Shown here in pieces: positions 7,873-17,177 of a stretch of DNA of 64,000 nt (positions within the stretch are counted from its first letter, which is position 1; each line of letters opens with the position of its first letter). The notes beneath the pieces are model-generated. The model had not been told where the DNA came from. It ran no database searches and saw nothing but the letters and a program-made list of their open reading frames with translations. The stretch lies in assembly GCA_050180705.1 (NCBI GenBank), contig JBFXDX010000010.1, positions 1 through 64,000 on the forward strand. Direction: 5' to 3'. Source of the DNA: SB25 sp050180705 (GTDB taxonomy: Bacteria > Bacteroidota > Bacteroidia > Bacteroidales > Tenuifilaceae). A program made the translations under genes and the position numbers.

Positions 7873-9987
7873 ATGATTAAATTCGATAAACATAAGGTTG
7901 ATAGATTTATAATATTCTCGCTAAAGAGTGTTACTCTGATTATCTTTCTTTTTGCTCAGTTGGGTTTATTTGCACAGTCGCAGACTACATTAATACTGAA
8001 TGTTGAGAAGTATGTTGAGGCTGGTTCTGTAAAATCTTCGGGCGAAGGGCAGTTTGCCCAAATCGAGACGCGTTTACCAAGCCCATTTATTGTACAGGTT
8101 ACCGATACACTTGGAAATCCGATGAAAGGTGTTCGGGTTTATTTTGAGATTGTTAAATATCCGTATGGCGCAACGGGGTTTCAACTGGAGCGTGTATCGG
8201 TATTTACCAATAGCGAGGGGCTTGCAAGAACTCACCTGCGATTGGGAAATAAAGAGGGAGAGTATCAGGTTGTTGCAAAAATAAAAGGAAGTACAATTCC
8301 TGCTTTCACCCTATTTACAGTGTATGCACGTCCTTCAAACTGGATATTAATGCTATTTGTTGGACTGCTGGGTGGTTTGGCACTATTCTTTTTGGGAATC
8401 AGTCAAATGAGTATTGGGTTAAAGCATGGAGTTGCTAGTCAGTTGCGGGTTCTTTTACTTCGAATGTCGAAAAATAAGTACGTGGCCACATTTTTTGGTG
8501 CGTTGGTTACAGTTATCACACAATCGAGTAGCGCCACCACTGTTATGCTTGTTGGTTTTGTTCAATCGAAATTACTCAAATTTCAGCAAACTATAGGAAT
8601 GATAATTGGCGCGGCAATCGGAACAACAATTACGGTACAGTTAATATCCTTTAAACTTTCCGATTATTCATTGCTGATTGTTGCCGTTGGATTTGGGTTG
8701 ATGGGGTTTTCGAAGAAACAATCGGTAAAAAGTGCAGGTGAGGCTTTACTGGGATTTGGAATGCTATTTTACGGAATGCACTTGATGTCGGGATCGATGG
8801 CTCCTCTCAAGACATTCGATCCGTTTCTTCACATCATAGAGCAGGTTCAACGACCGTTAATTGGTGTTTTGGTGGCAACGCTATTTACTGCAATTATTCA
8901 AAGCAGTGCAGCGTTCATTGGCATTGTGCTTACTCTTGCAACTCAGGGTTTGATAACACTCGAAGGTTCTATTCCTTTGTTAATGGGAGCAAATCTAGGA
9001 ACGGCTGTTACTGGAATTATTGCTTCGTTTAGTTCTGGACGCGAGGCAAAAAAAGTTGCAATGGCTTACACCGTATTTAAGTTTATTGGAATTTTACTTT
9101 TGTTCTGGCTCATTCAACCATTTTCCGATTTAGTACGAATTGTAACACCCGATAGTATTGATGTTGCACAGGAAAATCAGGTTTTAAATCTTTCGAGGCA
9201 GATTGCCAATGCTCATACAATTTATAATGTTTTGTTGGCCTTGGTGGTTTTGCCGTTTACTAATCAGTTTGCCCGAATTGTTGATTGGGTAATGCCCATT
9301 TTTCCTGAGGAAAAAGTTAAGTTTAGAACAAACTACATTGATGAGAATTTGTTAAGTGCACCTTCGGTGGCAATCGGTTTGGCTCGCAAGGAGTTGGTGG
9401 ATATGGCTCATTTGGTTAAGGAGATGCTCGATCATAGTCTAGAGCCGTTTACCGATAAAAGTTTGAAGAATCTTGAACATATACGAGCAAGCGAAGCCCA
9501 TGTAAATTTTCTGAGAGATAAAATCAACGATTACTTACTTCGGATTACCCATAAGGATATTGCCAAGTCTCAGATCGACGAAGTTTTTCAGGTGATGTTT
9601 GCAACTAAAGAGTTGGAGCAGATTGGCGATATAGTTTCGAAAGGATTGATAGACAGAGCTCGATGGTGGGTGGGTTCCGCGTTCGATTTTTCCGAGGAGG
9701 GAAAAAAGGAGTTGGCCGAATACCATAAACTTACTCAAAAGCAATTGAGACGTGCAATTGAGATACTCGAAAGTTTAGATATTGACATTGCCCGTAGGCA
9801 GATGAAAAAGTATGATCATTTCAAGGAGTTGGGAATTGAACTGGAACGTAGCCATTTTGAACGACTAAAGCAGGATATAGGGAAATCGGTTGAGAGTTCT
9901 AAAACTCATCTCGAGTTGGTTGGAATATTCCGCACCATTGGGAGCCATGCCAATAATATCGCCAGAATTGTACTGGAGAATTCGTAA
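7873..9987 (+). CDS. Na+/phosphate cotransporter with N-terminal Ig-like domain and C-terminal PhoU-like domain
   Basis: 704 aa from the ATG at 7873; the frame is open upstream to 7780, but that part is intergenic in character and the chosen start gives a normal signal peptide (MIKFDKHK, a hydrophobic stretch, then FAQSQ near 33-37). Residues about 40-150 look like a beta-sandwich of the bacterial Ig-like type (VTDTLGNPMKGVRVYFEI; SEGLARTHLRL). The transporter core follows, with two inverted Na/Pi repeats marked by QSSSATT near 217-223 and QSSAAF near 340, and GANLGTAVT. The last 200 residues are helical and PhoU-like. It should import phosphate with sodium across the inner membrane. An orphan kinase and ribE lie upstream on the other strand. 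Confidence 0.9.
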   Translation: MIKFDKHKVDRFIIFSLKSVTLIIFLFAQLGLFAQSQTTLILNVEKYVEAGSVKSSGEGQFAQIETRLPSPFIVQVTDTLGNPMKGVRVYFEIVKYPYGATGFQLERVSVFTNSEGLARTHLRLGNKEGEYQVVAKIKGSTIPAFTLFTVYARPSNWILMLFVGLLGGLALFFLGISQMSIGLKHGVASQLRVLLLRMSKNKYVATFFGALVTVITQSSSATTVMLVGFVQSKLLKFQQTIGMIIGAAIGTTITVQLISFKLSDYSLLIVAVGFGLMGFSKKQSVKSAGEALLGFGMLFYGMHLMSGSMAPLKTFDPFLHIIEQVQRPLIGVLVATLFTAIIQSSAAFIGIVLTLATQGLITLEGSIPLLMGANLGTAVTGIIASFSSGREAKKVAMAYTVFKFIGILLLFWLIQPFSDLVRIVTPDSIDVAQENQVLNLSRQIANAHTIYNVLLALVVLPFTNQFARIVDWVMPIFPEEKVKFRTNYIDENLLSAPSVAIGLARKELVDMAHLVKEMLDHSLEPFTDKSLKNLEHIRASEAHVNFLRDKINDYLLRITHKDIAKSQIDEVFQVMFATKELEQIGDIVSKGLIDRARWWVGSAFDFSEEGKKELAEYHKLTQKQLRRAIEILESLDIDIARRQMKKYDHFKELGIELERSHFERLKQDIGKSVESSKTHLELVGIFRTIGSHANNIARIVLENS

Positions 9988-10018
9988 ATCTATGTTGAAA
10001 GGAATAAAATCGGTAATT

Positions 10019-10999
10019 CTATAGTTCTTGCCACATTAAAGCGCCAGCACCAAGTACTGCTGCATTCTTATCCTGCAATCCCGAGGTGAGAAGTTTTACC
10101 TTTCCTTTGAAAACAGGAAACATATATTCCTCCATATACCTGCGGGTTGGATCAAATAGCAATTCTCCGGCATTTGCCAAACCTCCAAAAAAGAAAATAG
10201 CTTCAGGATTTAGAATTGCGACAAGATCGGCAAGTCTGGTTCCAAGTATTAATCCTGTATATTCAAAAGCAGCGCGAGCAAGAGGATCGCCAGTCTTGGC
10301 TGCTTCGGTGATCATTTTAGCGGAAAGTTTCTCGAAGGTTACATTACGCAAAACGCTGGGTTGGTTGATATCGGCAAGCATCTTAAATGCAGTACGACGA
10401 ATTCCTGTTGCCGATGCGTACGTTTCTAAACATCCTCGTTTTCCGCAACCGCACTGTCTTCCGTTTGCCTTGGCAACTACATGACCAAACTCTCCGGCAA
10501 AACCCTCGTGTCCTACAACAAGTTTTCCATCGATAACAATGCCGCTTCCAAGTCCTGTTCCAAGTGTAATAACAACGAAATTCTTCATTCCTTTTGCTGC
10601 ACCAAATAGCAGTTCGCCAAGAGCTGCGGCATTTGCATCGTTTGTTACAACTGCAGGAACGCCTGTATTTGCGGTGATTTCCTTACAAAGAGGAAGAATT
10701 CCTTTCCAGCCTAAGTTGGGAGCATCAACAATTGCACCTAAGTTGTACGAACCGTTAGGTGCTCCAATACCAACACCCTTAAGAGTGTACTCGTGTTCGA
10801 GTTCGGTAAGTAAGCGCTCTATCTCTGTTGAAATGGTTTTGACGTAACCATCGAATGTCGATTGGCATTTCGTGGATATAGTACATTCTTGTAGTATGTC
10901 TCCATTTTTGGTAACAATTCCTATAACAGTATTTGTTCCGCCAATATCTATTCCTGCAACAACTTCCTGCATTATCTCTGATGTTGTATTATCGATCAA
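10019..10999 (-). CDS. ROK-family sugar kinase (glucokinase-like)
   Basis: 326 aa cytoplasmic kinase of the ROK family, which phosphorylates glucose or related sugars with ATP. Visible motifs: GIDIGGTNT near residues 16-24 (phosphate loop), the catalytic-region TNDANAAALGE, GTGLGSGIV, and the zinc-binding CGCGKRGCLE preceded by the conserved GEFGH. No DNA-binding helix-turn-helix precedes the kinase domain, so it is an enzyme rather than a ROK repressor. A second possible start is the internal ATG at 10972. It lies 4 bases after the DUF4834 gene and is probably co-transcribed with it. The substrate is inferred as glucose from similarity to Bacteroidota glucokinases. Confidence 0.9.
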   Translation of the reverse strand: MIDNTTSEIMQEVVAGIDIGGTNTVIGIVTKNGDILQECTISTKCQSTFDGYVKTISTEIERLLTELEHEYTLKGVGIGAPNGSYNLGAIVDAPNLGWKGILPLCKEITANTGVPAVVTNDANAAALGELLFGAAKGMKNFVVITLGTGLGSGIVIDGKLVVGHEGFAGEFGHVVAKANGRQCGCGKRGCLETYASATGIRRTAFKMLADINQPSVLRNVTFEKLSAKMITEAAKTGDPLARAAFEYTGLILGTRLADLVAILNPEAIFFFGGLANAGELLFDPTRRYMEEYMFPVFKGKVKLLTSGLQDKNAAVLGAGALMWQEL

Positions 11000-11003
11000 T
11001 AAT

Positions 11004-11234
11004 CTACTTTACCTCTTCATAGTCAACATAATCACCCTCGCCTTTGTCGATAAACTTTTTCTTATGACTTGGGTTTTCGTTGCTATTGTTTGCATTTTGA
11101 TAGTTATTGCCTGCTGCTTGATTTATTCTTTTGAAAACCCGCTGCAGCCAATATTTAAGCAATATTCTGGATATGAATCCCAGAATGATCATTGCTAAAA
11201 AGAAATAAAATAAGAATTTTATAAATGCAATCAT
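11004..11234 (-). CDS. Small membrane protein, DUF4834-like
   Basis: 76 aa. One N-terminal membrane helix (residues about 4-27), then a basic segment (RVFKRIN), an Asn-rich linker and a conserved-looking tail GDYVDYEEVK. The tail and size match the DUF4834 family of Bacteroidota, whose function is unknown. It directly precedes the ROK kinase gene (4-base gap), which suggests one transcript but not a shared role. Confidence 0.72.
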   Translation of the reverse strand: MIAFIKFLFYFFLAMIILGFISRILLKYWLQRVFKRINQAAGNNYQNANNSNENPSHKKKFIDKGEGDYVDYEEVK

Positions 11235-11437
11235 GATTCTAAATATGAACTTCCATTTTAAGGAGATGCAAAGATAACTAATAAATAAGATTCGAAAAAT
11301 CTGATTTATATCACTAAATCAAAAAATACAATGCATTCGTTTGCATGTATTAGATTCTGGTTTTATAATAATTTTTGTATAGTCTTTGTGTTATATCGTA
11401 AACTTTTGTTATTTTGCTCTTTACAATTTGATTAGCC

Positions 11438-13984
11438 ATGCTGCTTAGAACAAAACTTATTACAGTCTGCATTTTAGTTGTTTTTACAATTAAAGGATAT
11501 TCCCAAATTTCAGAAAGAGACAGTCTGGAGAATCTACTTTCGTCAGCCAAGAATGAGGAAAAATTAAAGTTATTATTTCAGCTTTCCGATCTCACATCCG
11601 ATACAAATGATGGCTTGAAATATGCCAACGATGCCGTTGGCGTTGCAAAAAAAATTGGTGAAAGATCATTAGCCGATGCCTATGATAATTTGGGTTTAGT
11701 CTACTATTATCAGGATCAAACTATCAAGGCTTTAGACAATTTTAAGAAAGCACTCGACCTTAGCGATAAAATCGATTATCATAAGGGAACACTTAACGCT
11801 CTAAACAGAATATCACAAATTTACTACTATCTAGATTCCTTAGAGCAATCCAAATTCTATTCAAATAAGTTGCTTAGTAAATCTACCGAGGTTGATAGTG
11901 TAAAATACCAAGCCGAAGCAGTGTATCAACTTGGAATGATACAGAAAAAATTAAACAATGTTGATTCTTCGCTTTGCTACATGAATAAAGCATTGTTATT
12001 ACATCAAAAAATTGATAATAAAGTGGGCGTAGCAGATGTTTACAATCAACTAGGTCAACTTTACTACATCGTAGCGGACTATCCAAAGTCAATAGAGTTC
12101 TATCTTAAAGAGATCAAAATAAAAGAGCAGTTTTCCGATCCTTACAATTTGGCAATTGCGTACTATAATTTTGGAAATACTTATGCGCGTATTGGTAATT
12201 ATCAGCAGGCATTGGAGCAGTATCAACAGGCACTTACCACTTTTGAAAAAATCAATAATAAAGAAGGAATAGCCTTGTCGTGTAGTGGAATAGGCGTTGT
12301 GTACGAGAATCTATCCCAAAGTGCATTGGCAATTAAGGAAAATGAGAATAACTATAATAAAGCACTGGAGTATTACCAAAGGGCTCTTGGATTATTCAAG
12401 GAAATGGGAGCAAGAAGTGAGGAGGGAAGCTCAATCCAAAATATTGCGAACGTTCATTCACGTTTGGCAACCAACCAGTTTGTAGCAACCTATGGCGAAG
12501 AGTGGGAAGACTCCATTTCGCACCTTTCAACAAATGTTATTTTGAGTTCGTTTGGGAATGCAATCGACTCCTACAATCAAGCACTTAAAATATTTGAGGA
12601 GACCGATAACGAGAGTGAAATAGCCAAGGCAAATATCAACTTAGGAACAACATACAGTTGGGCTCGTAATTGGAAACGTGCCGATAAGTACCTTAAAGAT
12701 GGACTACGTATTGCCCGTAAGCTTAATTCACCTTACGATATATCTACTGCGCTGTATGCTTTAGGCGAAAGTAGTTTGCGTCAGGGTCTGATTAATACTG
12801 CTGAAGAGGAATTTTTGGAGTGTGCCAAACTCTCGTCGGAGTTAGGTTTAAAGGAGAATTTACGCTATTGCTACGATAGGCTTTCTAAGCTGTATGAGCA
12901 GAAGGAGAATGTTGCTATGGCATTCTTTTACCATAAGATGTCGGTGAAAATTAAGGATGAGATATTTTCGGAGAAAAGCCAGAAAATAATCACCGAAATG
13001 CAAACCAAGTATGAGACCGAGAAGAAAGAGCAGGAAAATAAGTTGTTAAAGAACGAAGCAGAACTACAGGAATCTGTGATTCAAAAGCAAAAAATGATGA
13101 TTGCCGGTGCAATTGTCGGTGCTATCCTTATACTGATGGTTGCATTGCTGATGTTCAAGATGTTTCGCGACAAGCAAAAGGCAAATCTAATTCTTGAGGA
13201 GAAAAACAATCTTATTACAAGGCAGAAACAAGAAATTACCGATAGTATTAAGTATGCAAGCCGAATTCAGAAAGCAGTACTGCCTTCATCTGTTTTTATA
13301 AATGATGCACTCCCCGAACATTTTGTTCTTTTTATGCCTCGCGATATTGTGAGTGGTGATTTCTACTGGATGACTCGCAAAAATGACAAAATTGTTTTGG
13401 TTGCTGCCGATTGTACTGGGCATGGCGTTCCTGGGGCTTTCATGAGTATGCTTGGAGTATCGTTCCTTTACGAAATTGTGAATAAAGAGAATGTGCTAAA
13501 ACCTTCGGAGATATTGAATCGTCTGCGTAATCATATCAAAACCACGTTGAGCCAAACTGGTAAATTCGATGAGCAAAAAGATGGTATGGATATTTCACTT
13601 TGTGTGATAGACAAAGAGGGAATGAGACTCGAATGGGCTGGTGCATATAATCCGCTTTACCAAATCCGCAATGGAGAGTTGTCTGAATACAAGGCCGACA
13701 AGATGCCTGTTGCTGTGCATTTAAATGATCACATGTCTTTCACAAACCACGAGGTTGAGATTCAGCCTGGCGATACATTCTACATGTTCTCCGATGGATA
13801 TTCCGATCAGTTTGGTGGAACTGATGGTCGTAAGTTTATGTCGAAAAAATTCAAGGGATTGCTTACTACCATTTACGATAAGTCGATGGAAGACCAACGT
13901 GATATTCTTCAATCGGCTCATTTCGACTGGAAGGGTGATCACGATCAGGTTGACGATATCTTGGTGGTTGGCTTTAGAATTTAG
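11438..13984 (+). CDS. TPR-repeat protein with membrane helix and SpoIIE-type PP2C phosphatase
   Basis: 848 aa. An N-terminal signal peptide ends near residue 22 (KGYSQ). About ten tetratricopeptide repeats follow (for example AIAYYNFGNTYARIGNYQQAL), placed in the periplasm. A coiled coil leads to one membrane helix near 552-574, a second coiled coil, and a cytoplasmic SpoIIE/PP2C domain from about 610, with the metal-binding SGDFYWM near 636 and AADCTGHGVPGAFMSMLG near 660-677, and a C-terminal FSDGYSDQFGG. It probably senses a periplasmic signal and dephosphorylates a Ser/Thr-phosphorylated protein such as an anti-sigma antagonist. No such partner is encoded nearby. Its end overlaps the convergent glycosyltransferase gene by 11 bases. 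Confidence 0.9.
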   Translation: MLLRTKLITVCILVVFTIKGYSQISERDSLENLLSSAKNEEKLKLLFQLSDLTSDTNDGLKYANDAVGVAKKIGERSLADAYDNLGLVYYYQDQTIKALDNFKKALDLSDKIDYHKGTLNALNRISQIYYYLDSLEQSKFYSNKLLSKSTEVDSVKYQAEAVYQLGMIQKKLNNVDSSLCYMNKALLLHQKIDNKVGVADVYNQLGQLYYIVADYPKSIEFYLKEIKIKEQFSDPYNLAIAYYNFGNTYARIGNYQQALEQYQQALTTFEKINNKEGIALSCSGIGVVYENLSQSALAIKENENNYNKALEYYQRALGLFKEMGARSEEGSSIQNIANVHSRLATNQFVATYGEEWEDSISHLSTNVILSSFGNAIDSYNQALKIFEETDNESEIAKANINLGTTYSWARNWKRADKYLKDGLRIARKLNSPYDISTALYALGESSLRQGLINTAEEEFLECAKLSSELGLKENLRYCYDRLSKLYEQKENVAMAFFYHKMSVKIKDEIFSEKSQKIITEMQTKYETEKKEQENKLLKNEAELQESVIQKQKMMIAGAIVGAILILMVALLMFKMFRDKQKANLILEEKNNLITRQKQEITDSIKYASRIQKAVLPSSVFINDALPEHFVLFMPRDIVSGDFYWMTRKNDKIVLVAADCTGHGVPGAFMSMLGVSFLYEIVNKENVLKPSEILNRLRNHIKTTLSQTGKFDEQKDGMDISLCVIDKEGMRLEWAGAYNPLYQIRNGELSEYKADKMPVAVHLNDHMSFTNHEVEIQPGDTFYMFSDGYSDQFGGTDGRKFMSKKFKGLLTTIYDKSMEDQRDILQSAHFDWKGDHDQVDDILVVGFRI

Positions 13985-15251
13985 GAATCCACAATTCCAA
14001 ATCTTTTTCCCGATATATATCCAGCAGTTCAAAAGTTGTTGGATTGTTGTTTATTGACAAATGCAGTAGCTTTCCCAGTTTAATGGTTTCGTTTTCCACT
14101 AGTTGCCGTTTGTAGTGATTTTCGTTGGCATAGTTCAGATATTTAAGGAGTGCGAAAGCATCGAACCAAAGAAAAAATCTTTTTCGAAACGATTTTTGGT
14201 TGGAGGTATTTTGTTTTACCCTGCTAATCTCTTTTGTTGCATTATTACTGATAAGAAATTGGCGAATTGCAATTGGTAATATTTCCAGCCTTTCTGCCAC
14301 TTGGCTATCGTTCATGCTCCAGAGTTGATCCACTAAATCAAAGAATGGAATTAAATCGGTAAACGAATCGAGGTTGTACGTGCAGATTCCGTCCTCGGTA
14401 TTTTCAAGATATTTGAGCATCGCCCTTCCTGTTCCAAATGGCACACGGGTCGATGGGCGTGGTGATGGATAGATGCTTGTAGAATTCAACTCCTGGAAAT
14501 TTCCGTGAGGAATAATCTTTTGTAAAAAGTAAAAATCTTCGCCAGCCTGATGTCTATTCATTCCTCCAAATTTAATATAGGTGATCGCAGAGCAGGCCAT
14601 GGAAGAACCGATGGTGTGGTACGAGAAAGGAAACCCAATAAATCGGGAGGCTTGGTTATAGTATCGTAAATGTAACTCATACGCAGCAATTCCTTTGTAA
14701 ATTTTTTCTGAGAAGTTGTTGCCGTTATAGGGATGTGCATACCTAATAGAGCATGCTGTAGTTCTAGGTTGATTTTTCCAAAGATTTTCGAGTTCAACAA
14801 GGTAGTTGCTTTCGCAGGTTGCATCGGCATCGAAACACGTAATTATTCCATCGGGATTGTTAGCCGAGAAAAGCCTATATGCCGCCTCATCCATACCAAT
14901 TTGGCGGGCCAGTCCAACTCCTGCATTTTTCTTTGGTAGATTAAATGCTCGAACGAAGTAAAATCTCAGTTTAGAATCATTTTTGTGCCGGAGATTGAAA
15001 TCTTCAACAATCTTTACCGATTCTTCCGATTGCGAGATAATGTTTGGAGGTGAACCCTCTGGATGGTTTACTACAACAATCACTTCGACAGAGCCAATCG
15101 GTAGAGTACATTTTTCCAAAGTTTCTAATGAATTACCCAGATTGGGTTCGTTGTACGATGGTAATACAACGCAGATGTTTAGATTCTCCAAAGATTTTTC
15201 CTCAATTTTGGGAACAAAATTTTTCTTTGTAAAATACTCTGGAATTTTCAT
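13974..15251 (-). CDS. Family 2-type glycosyltransferase
   Basis: 425 aa. The N-terminus carries the GT-A opening ICVVLPSYNEP near residues 27-37; a nucleotide-sugar/metal site CFDADATCES lies near 139-148, and AGEDFYFLQK in the middle resembles the acceptor-side ED motif. No membrane helix is obvious, so it is probably cytoplasmic or peripheral. Sugar and acceptor cannot be predicted; no polysaccharide cluster surrounds it. It is followed downstream by the convergent phosphatase gene, with 11 bases of overlap. Confidence 0.85.
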   Translation of the reverse strand: MKIPEYFTKKNFVPKIEEKSLENLNICVVLPSYNEPNLGNSLETLEKCTLPIGSVEVIVVVNHPEGSPPNIISQSEESVKIVEDFNLRHKNDSKLRFYFVRAFNLPKKNAGVGLARQIGMDEAAYRLFSANNPDGIITCFDADATCESNYLVELENLWKNQPRTTACSIRYAHPYNGNNFSEKIYKGIAAYELHLRYYNQASRFIGFPFSYHTIGSSMACSAITYIKFGGMNRHQAGEDFYFLQKIIPHGNFQELNSTSIYPSPRPSTRVPFGTGRAMLKYLENTEDGICTYNLDSFTDLIPFFDLVDQLWSMNDSQVAERLEILPIAIRQFLISNNATKEISRVKQNTSNQKSFRKRFFLWFDAFALLKYLNYANENHYKRQLVENETIKLGKLLHLSINNNPTTFELLDIYREKDLELWIPKF

Positions 15252-15284
15252 ATGAAGTCCGAAACTATGGTTTACAAAAATAAC

Positions 15285-15320
15285 GAAACCCTTTCAATTG
15301 AAATCAAAAGAAAGGGTTCC
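15285..15320 (-). terminator. Hairpin terminator downstream of the OmpH-like gene
   Basis: A 9-bp stem (15287-15295 with 15310-15318, AACCCTTTC/GAAAGGGTT) with a 14-base loop lies between the OmpH-like stop and the glycosyltransferase start. On the minus strand it is followed by TCGTTATTTTTG, a weak T tract. Confidence 0.5.
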
Positions 15321-15353
15321 GAGTCGGTTTAGGTTTAGTATAGGCGGGTTTTT

Positions 15354-15974
15354 CTATTTCTTTTCTGGACGGTTTGCAGAATATTCATTATTTAAGCCTT
15401 TTAAAACATCGCTGGTAATATCCAACGCAGGATGTCCGTAAAGGAGTGGACCTCCGAATGTACTACTTAAAATAATATGGTATCCTTTGTCCGTATTGTA
15501 TCCTTTTAAAAATTCGGTGATGCTATTCTGGATTTTGCGAAGTTTCACTTGTTCTTCTTCGGCAAGTTGCATCCGCATTTCGTCGCGTAAGCGGTAAAGT
15601 TCTTGTTCCTTATTAGCCAAAGTGCTCTGTAATTGTTGCGCTTCGGAACGGGTTACTAATCCTTTTTGAACTTTATCCTGAAAATCTGTAGCTTCTTTTT
15701 CGAAAGCTTTAGATTTTGCATTAAGCTCGGCTTCTAGTTTACGGCTATTTTCTTCTAACTCTTTACGCATATCGAAATACATATCGTAGTTGTTGAGGAT
15801 AGTATCAACATTTACCCATGCAGCTGAGAATTGAGCAGAAAGATCGGTTGCTGGTTCATTGTTAGTTGAACTATTTGCTGTGCTTTTACACGATTTCTGA
15901 GAGAAATGTAGAACAAATAATGCAACTACGGCTAGAGCCAGAACGATATTAAAAATGAGAGTAAATTTTTTCAT
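15354..15974 (-). CDS. OmpH/Skp-like periplasmic protein
   Basis: 206 aa. An N-terminal hydrophobic segment (about residues 5-23) is followed by a Ser/Asn-rich linker and a long charged coiled coil (about 70-140) in the pattern of Skp/OmpH chaperones, which hold outer-membrane proteins in the periplasm. The C-terminal part (YNTDKGYHIILSS ... DITSDVLKGLN) matches the Skp family end, including the usual D.T..V...LN pattern. The hydrophobic segment may be a retained membrane anchor rather than a cleaved signal. No bamA or second OmpH gene is adjacent, unlike the classical locus. Confidence 0.85.
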   Translation of the reverse strand: MKKFTLIFNIVLALAVVALFVLHFSQKSCKSTANSSTNNEPATDLSAQFSAAWVNVDTILNNYDMYFDMRKELEENSRKLEAELNAKSKAFEKEATDFQDKVQKGLVTRSEAQQLQSTLANKEQELYRLRDEMRMQLAEEEQVKLRKIQNSITEFLKGYNTDKGYHIILSSTFGGPLLYGHPALDITSDVLKGLNNEYSANRPEKK

Positions 15975-16119
15975 TATGTATTTATTTTAATTGTATACAA
16001 AATCACTTGTTATGCATAAAAATACCAATAAAACTGGAACTTTTCAATCTAACAATCGCAAATATATATGAAAATACTACACTTTAAACTTTTTTAATAA
16101 ATATTTTAATAGCGAATTG

Positions 16120-16503
16120 CTATTCCAACAGACCTTCATCACGAAAAAGTAGCAGGATAGAAGAAAAAGAAACTATTACGTATTTTTCGTTGTTGAATTC
16201 AACTTCAATTGCATTATCGTGCAGATACACGGCTAAATCTCCAATTCTAGCCTGAAGAGGGAAATACCGAGCATCTTCTTTCTTGTTTTTCCAAGGTTCG
16301 TCGGTTTCGCCTACCGACGGTATTGGGTATCCTGGGCCAACCTTAACAACGTAACCGCTGTGCGCTTTTTGCTTCTCTTGAACTCCAGGCGGTAATAGTA
16401 GTCCTGTCTTTGTCCTTTCCTCAGGATTTTTAGGTTTAATAAATACCCTGTCGCCAACAACAATTATACTATCGAAATCTTTAGGGTTGAACGATAAAGA
16501 CAT
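16120..16503 (-). CDS. GroES-like (Cpn10) family protein, not linked to groEL
   Basis: 127 aa, longer than the 90-100 aa of true GroES. The start resembles Cpn10 (VVGDRVFIKPKNPEERTKTGLLLPPG near 16-41, where GroES has GDRVLVKP...TAGGI.LP), followed by SGYVVKVGPGYPIP and a C-terminal YVIVSFSSILL block. A Trp/Lys-rich insertion (EPWKNKKEDARYFP near 69-82) is not part of standard GroES. It is probably a divergent co-chaperone paralogue; binding to GroEL is inferred only. It stands alone upstream of the OmpH-like gene, separated by 145 bases. Confidence 0.82.
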   Translation of the reverse strand: MSLSFNPKDFDSIIVVGDRVFIKPKNPEERTKTGLLLPPGVQEKQKAHSGYVVKVGPGYPIPSVGETDEPWKNKKEDARYFPLQARIGDLAVYLHDNAIEVEFNNEKYVIVSFSSILLLFRDEGLLE

Positions 16504-17177
16504 AATTTTTTGATTTAATTGCGCACAAATTTATAAAAAGAGTTTAATCCTCCAAGTTGTCTATTTACAGCAGACAATTACTTGTTATGTGCAGGGCTTT
16601 GTTCTTCATCGTTGTGACGAAAAGAATAATGTTCTTCCATACGGTTTACCCCTTAGGTGGGTTAATATTACTCCGTCTTAGTTTTCCTTTCTTAGTAGGT
16701 TTGTTCTTCGGGTTAAACGTTTATTGTTTCATTTCGCATTGTTCTTTGCGGTGCTAGGTTCTCTTTCCAAGAAAATATACTCTTTCACAATAACTGGGGA
16801 TTGCCTTTGGTGACGATGCAACTACAAGAAAATGTTTTGCAGCTATCTATTTGTAGAATGCAATTGAAAGAAAATAGAATATAGCCGTTATTTTTTTAAA
16901 CTGATTCGTGAGAAAATAAAGCTAAATCGTTAGTTTGTGATATTAAGCCTAAAGAAGGCAAAATATAGTCGTTAGTTTCTAAAAATGTTTCGTTATAAAA
17001 TAAAACTAAGTCGTTTGTTTATAATATTCTGTCGTGAGAAAATAAAATGAAGTAGGTTATTTGTAAAACTCCTTTGCTTATTAAAAGAATGCGGTTGTTT
17101 ATTTGCAAAGCCCCTTTCGTATTTACCTTAATACGCCAGAGAATGTTTTTGAGTGGCTTAAATTGTTCGAAAAATAG
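16504..17177. other. Gene-free region (about 670 bases)
   Basis: No credible gene. The left part (to about 16760) is T-rich on the plus strand and has an imperfect hairpin at 16553-16584. The right part (16871 to about 17120) is a degenerate tandem repeat, listed separately. The GroES-like promoter should be at the left end. Short open frames here have skewed, hydrophobic low-complexity translations that look like noise. Confidence 0.6.
16871..17120. repeat. Degenerate tandem repeat, period about 42 bases
   Basis: Units begin at 16871, 16913, 16960, 16997, 17039 and 17083 (spacing 42, 47, 37, 42, 44). Each starts with AAAATA or AAAAGA, followed within about 10 bases by a TCGTTAGTTT-like core (for example at 16926, 16969, 17010, 17052), and several are preceded by TCGTGAG. 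Copies have diverged too much for a CRISPR array. It lies immediately downstream of the YdjM-like gene. Confidence 0.6.

Noticed and set aside
16553..16592. An imperfect hairpin (CAAGT-TGTCT ... AGACA-ATT-ACTTG) followed by TTATGTGC looked like an integron attC site.
   Set aside because: The core does not match GTTRRRY, the matching left-hand core is absent, and there is no integrase or cassette gene.
16557..16757. A plus-strand open frame of 66 codons in the gene-free region.
   Set aside because: Hydrophobic, low-complexity translation, no recognisable start context, and no related sequence features; likely chance.
16871..17120. The repeated units were considered as a CRISPR array.
   Set aside because: The units diverge strongly, the spacing is uneven, there are no conserved repeats with unique spacers, and no cas genes are present.
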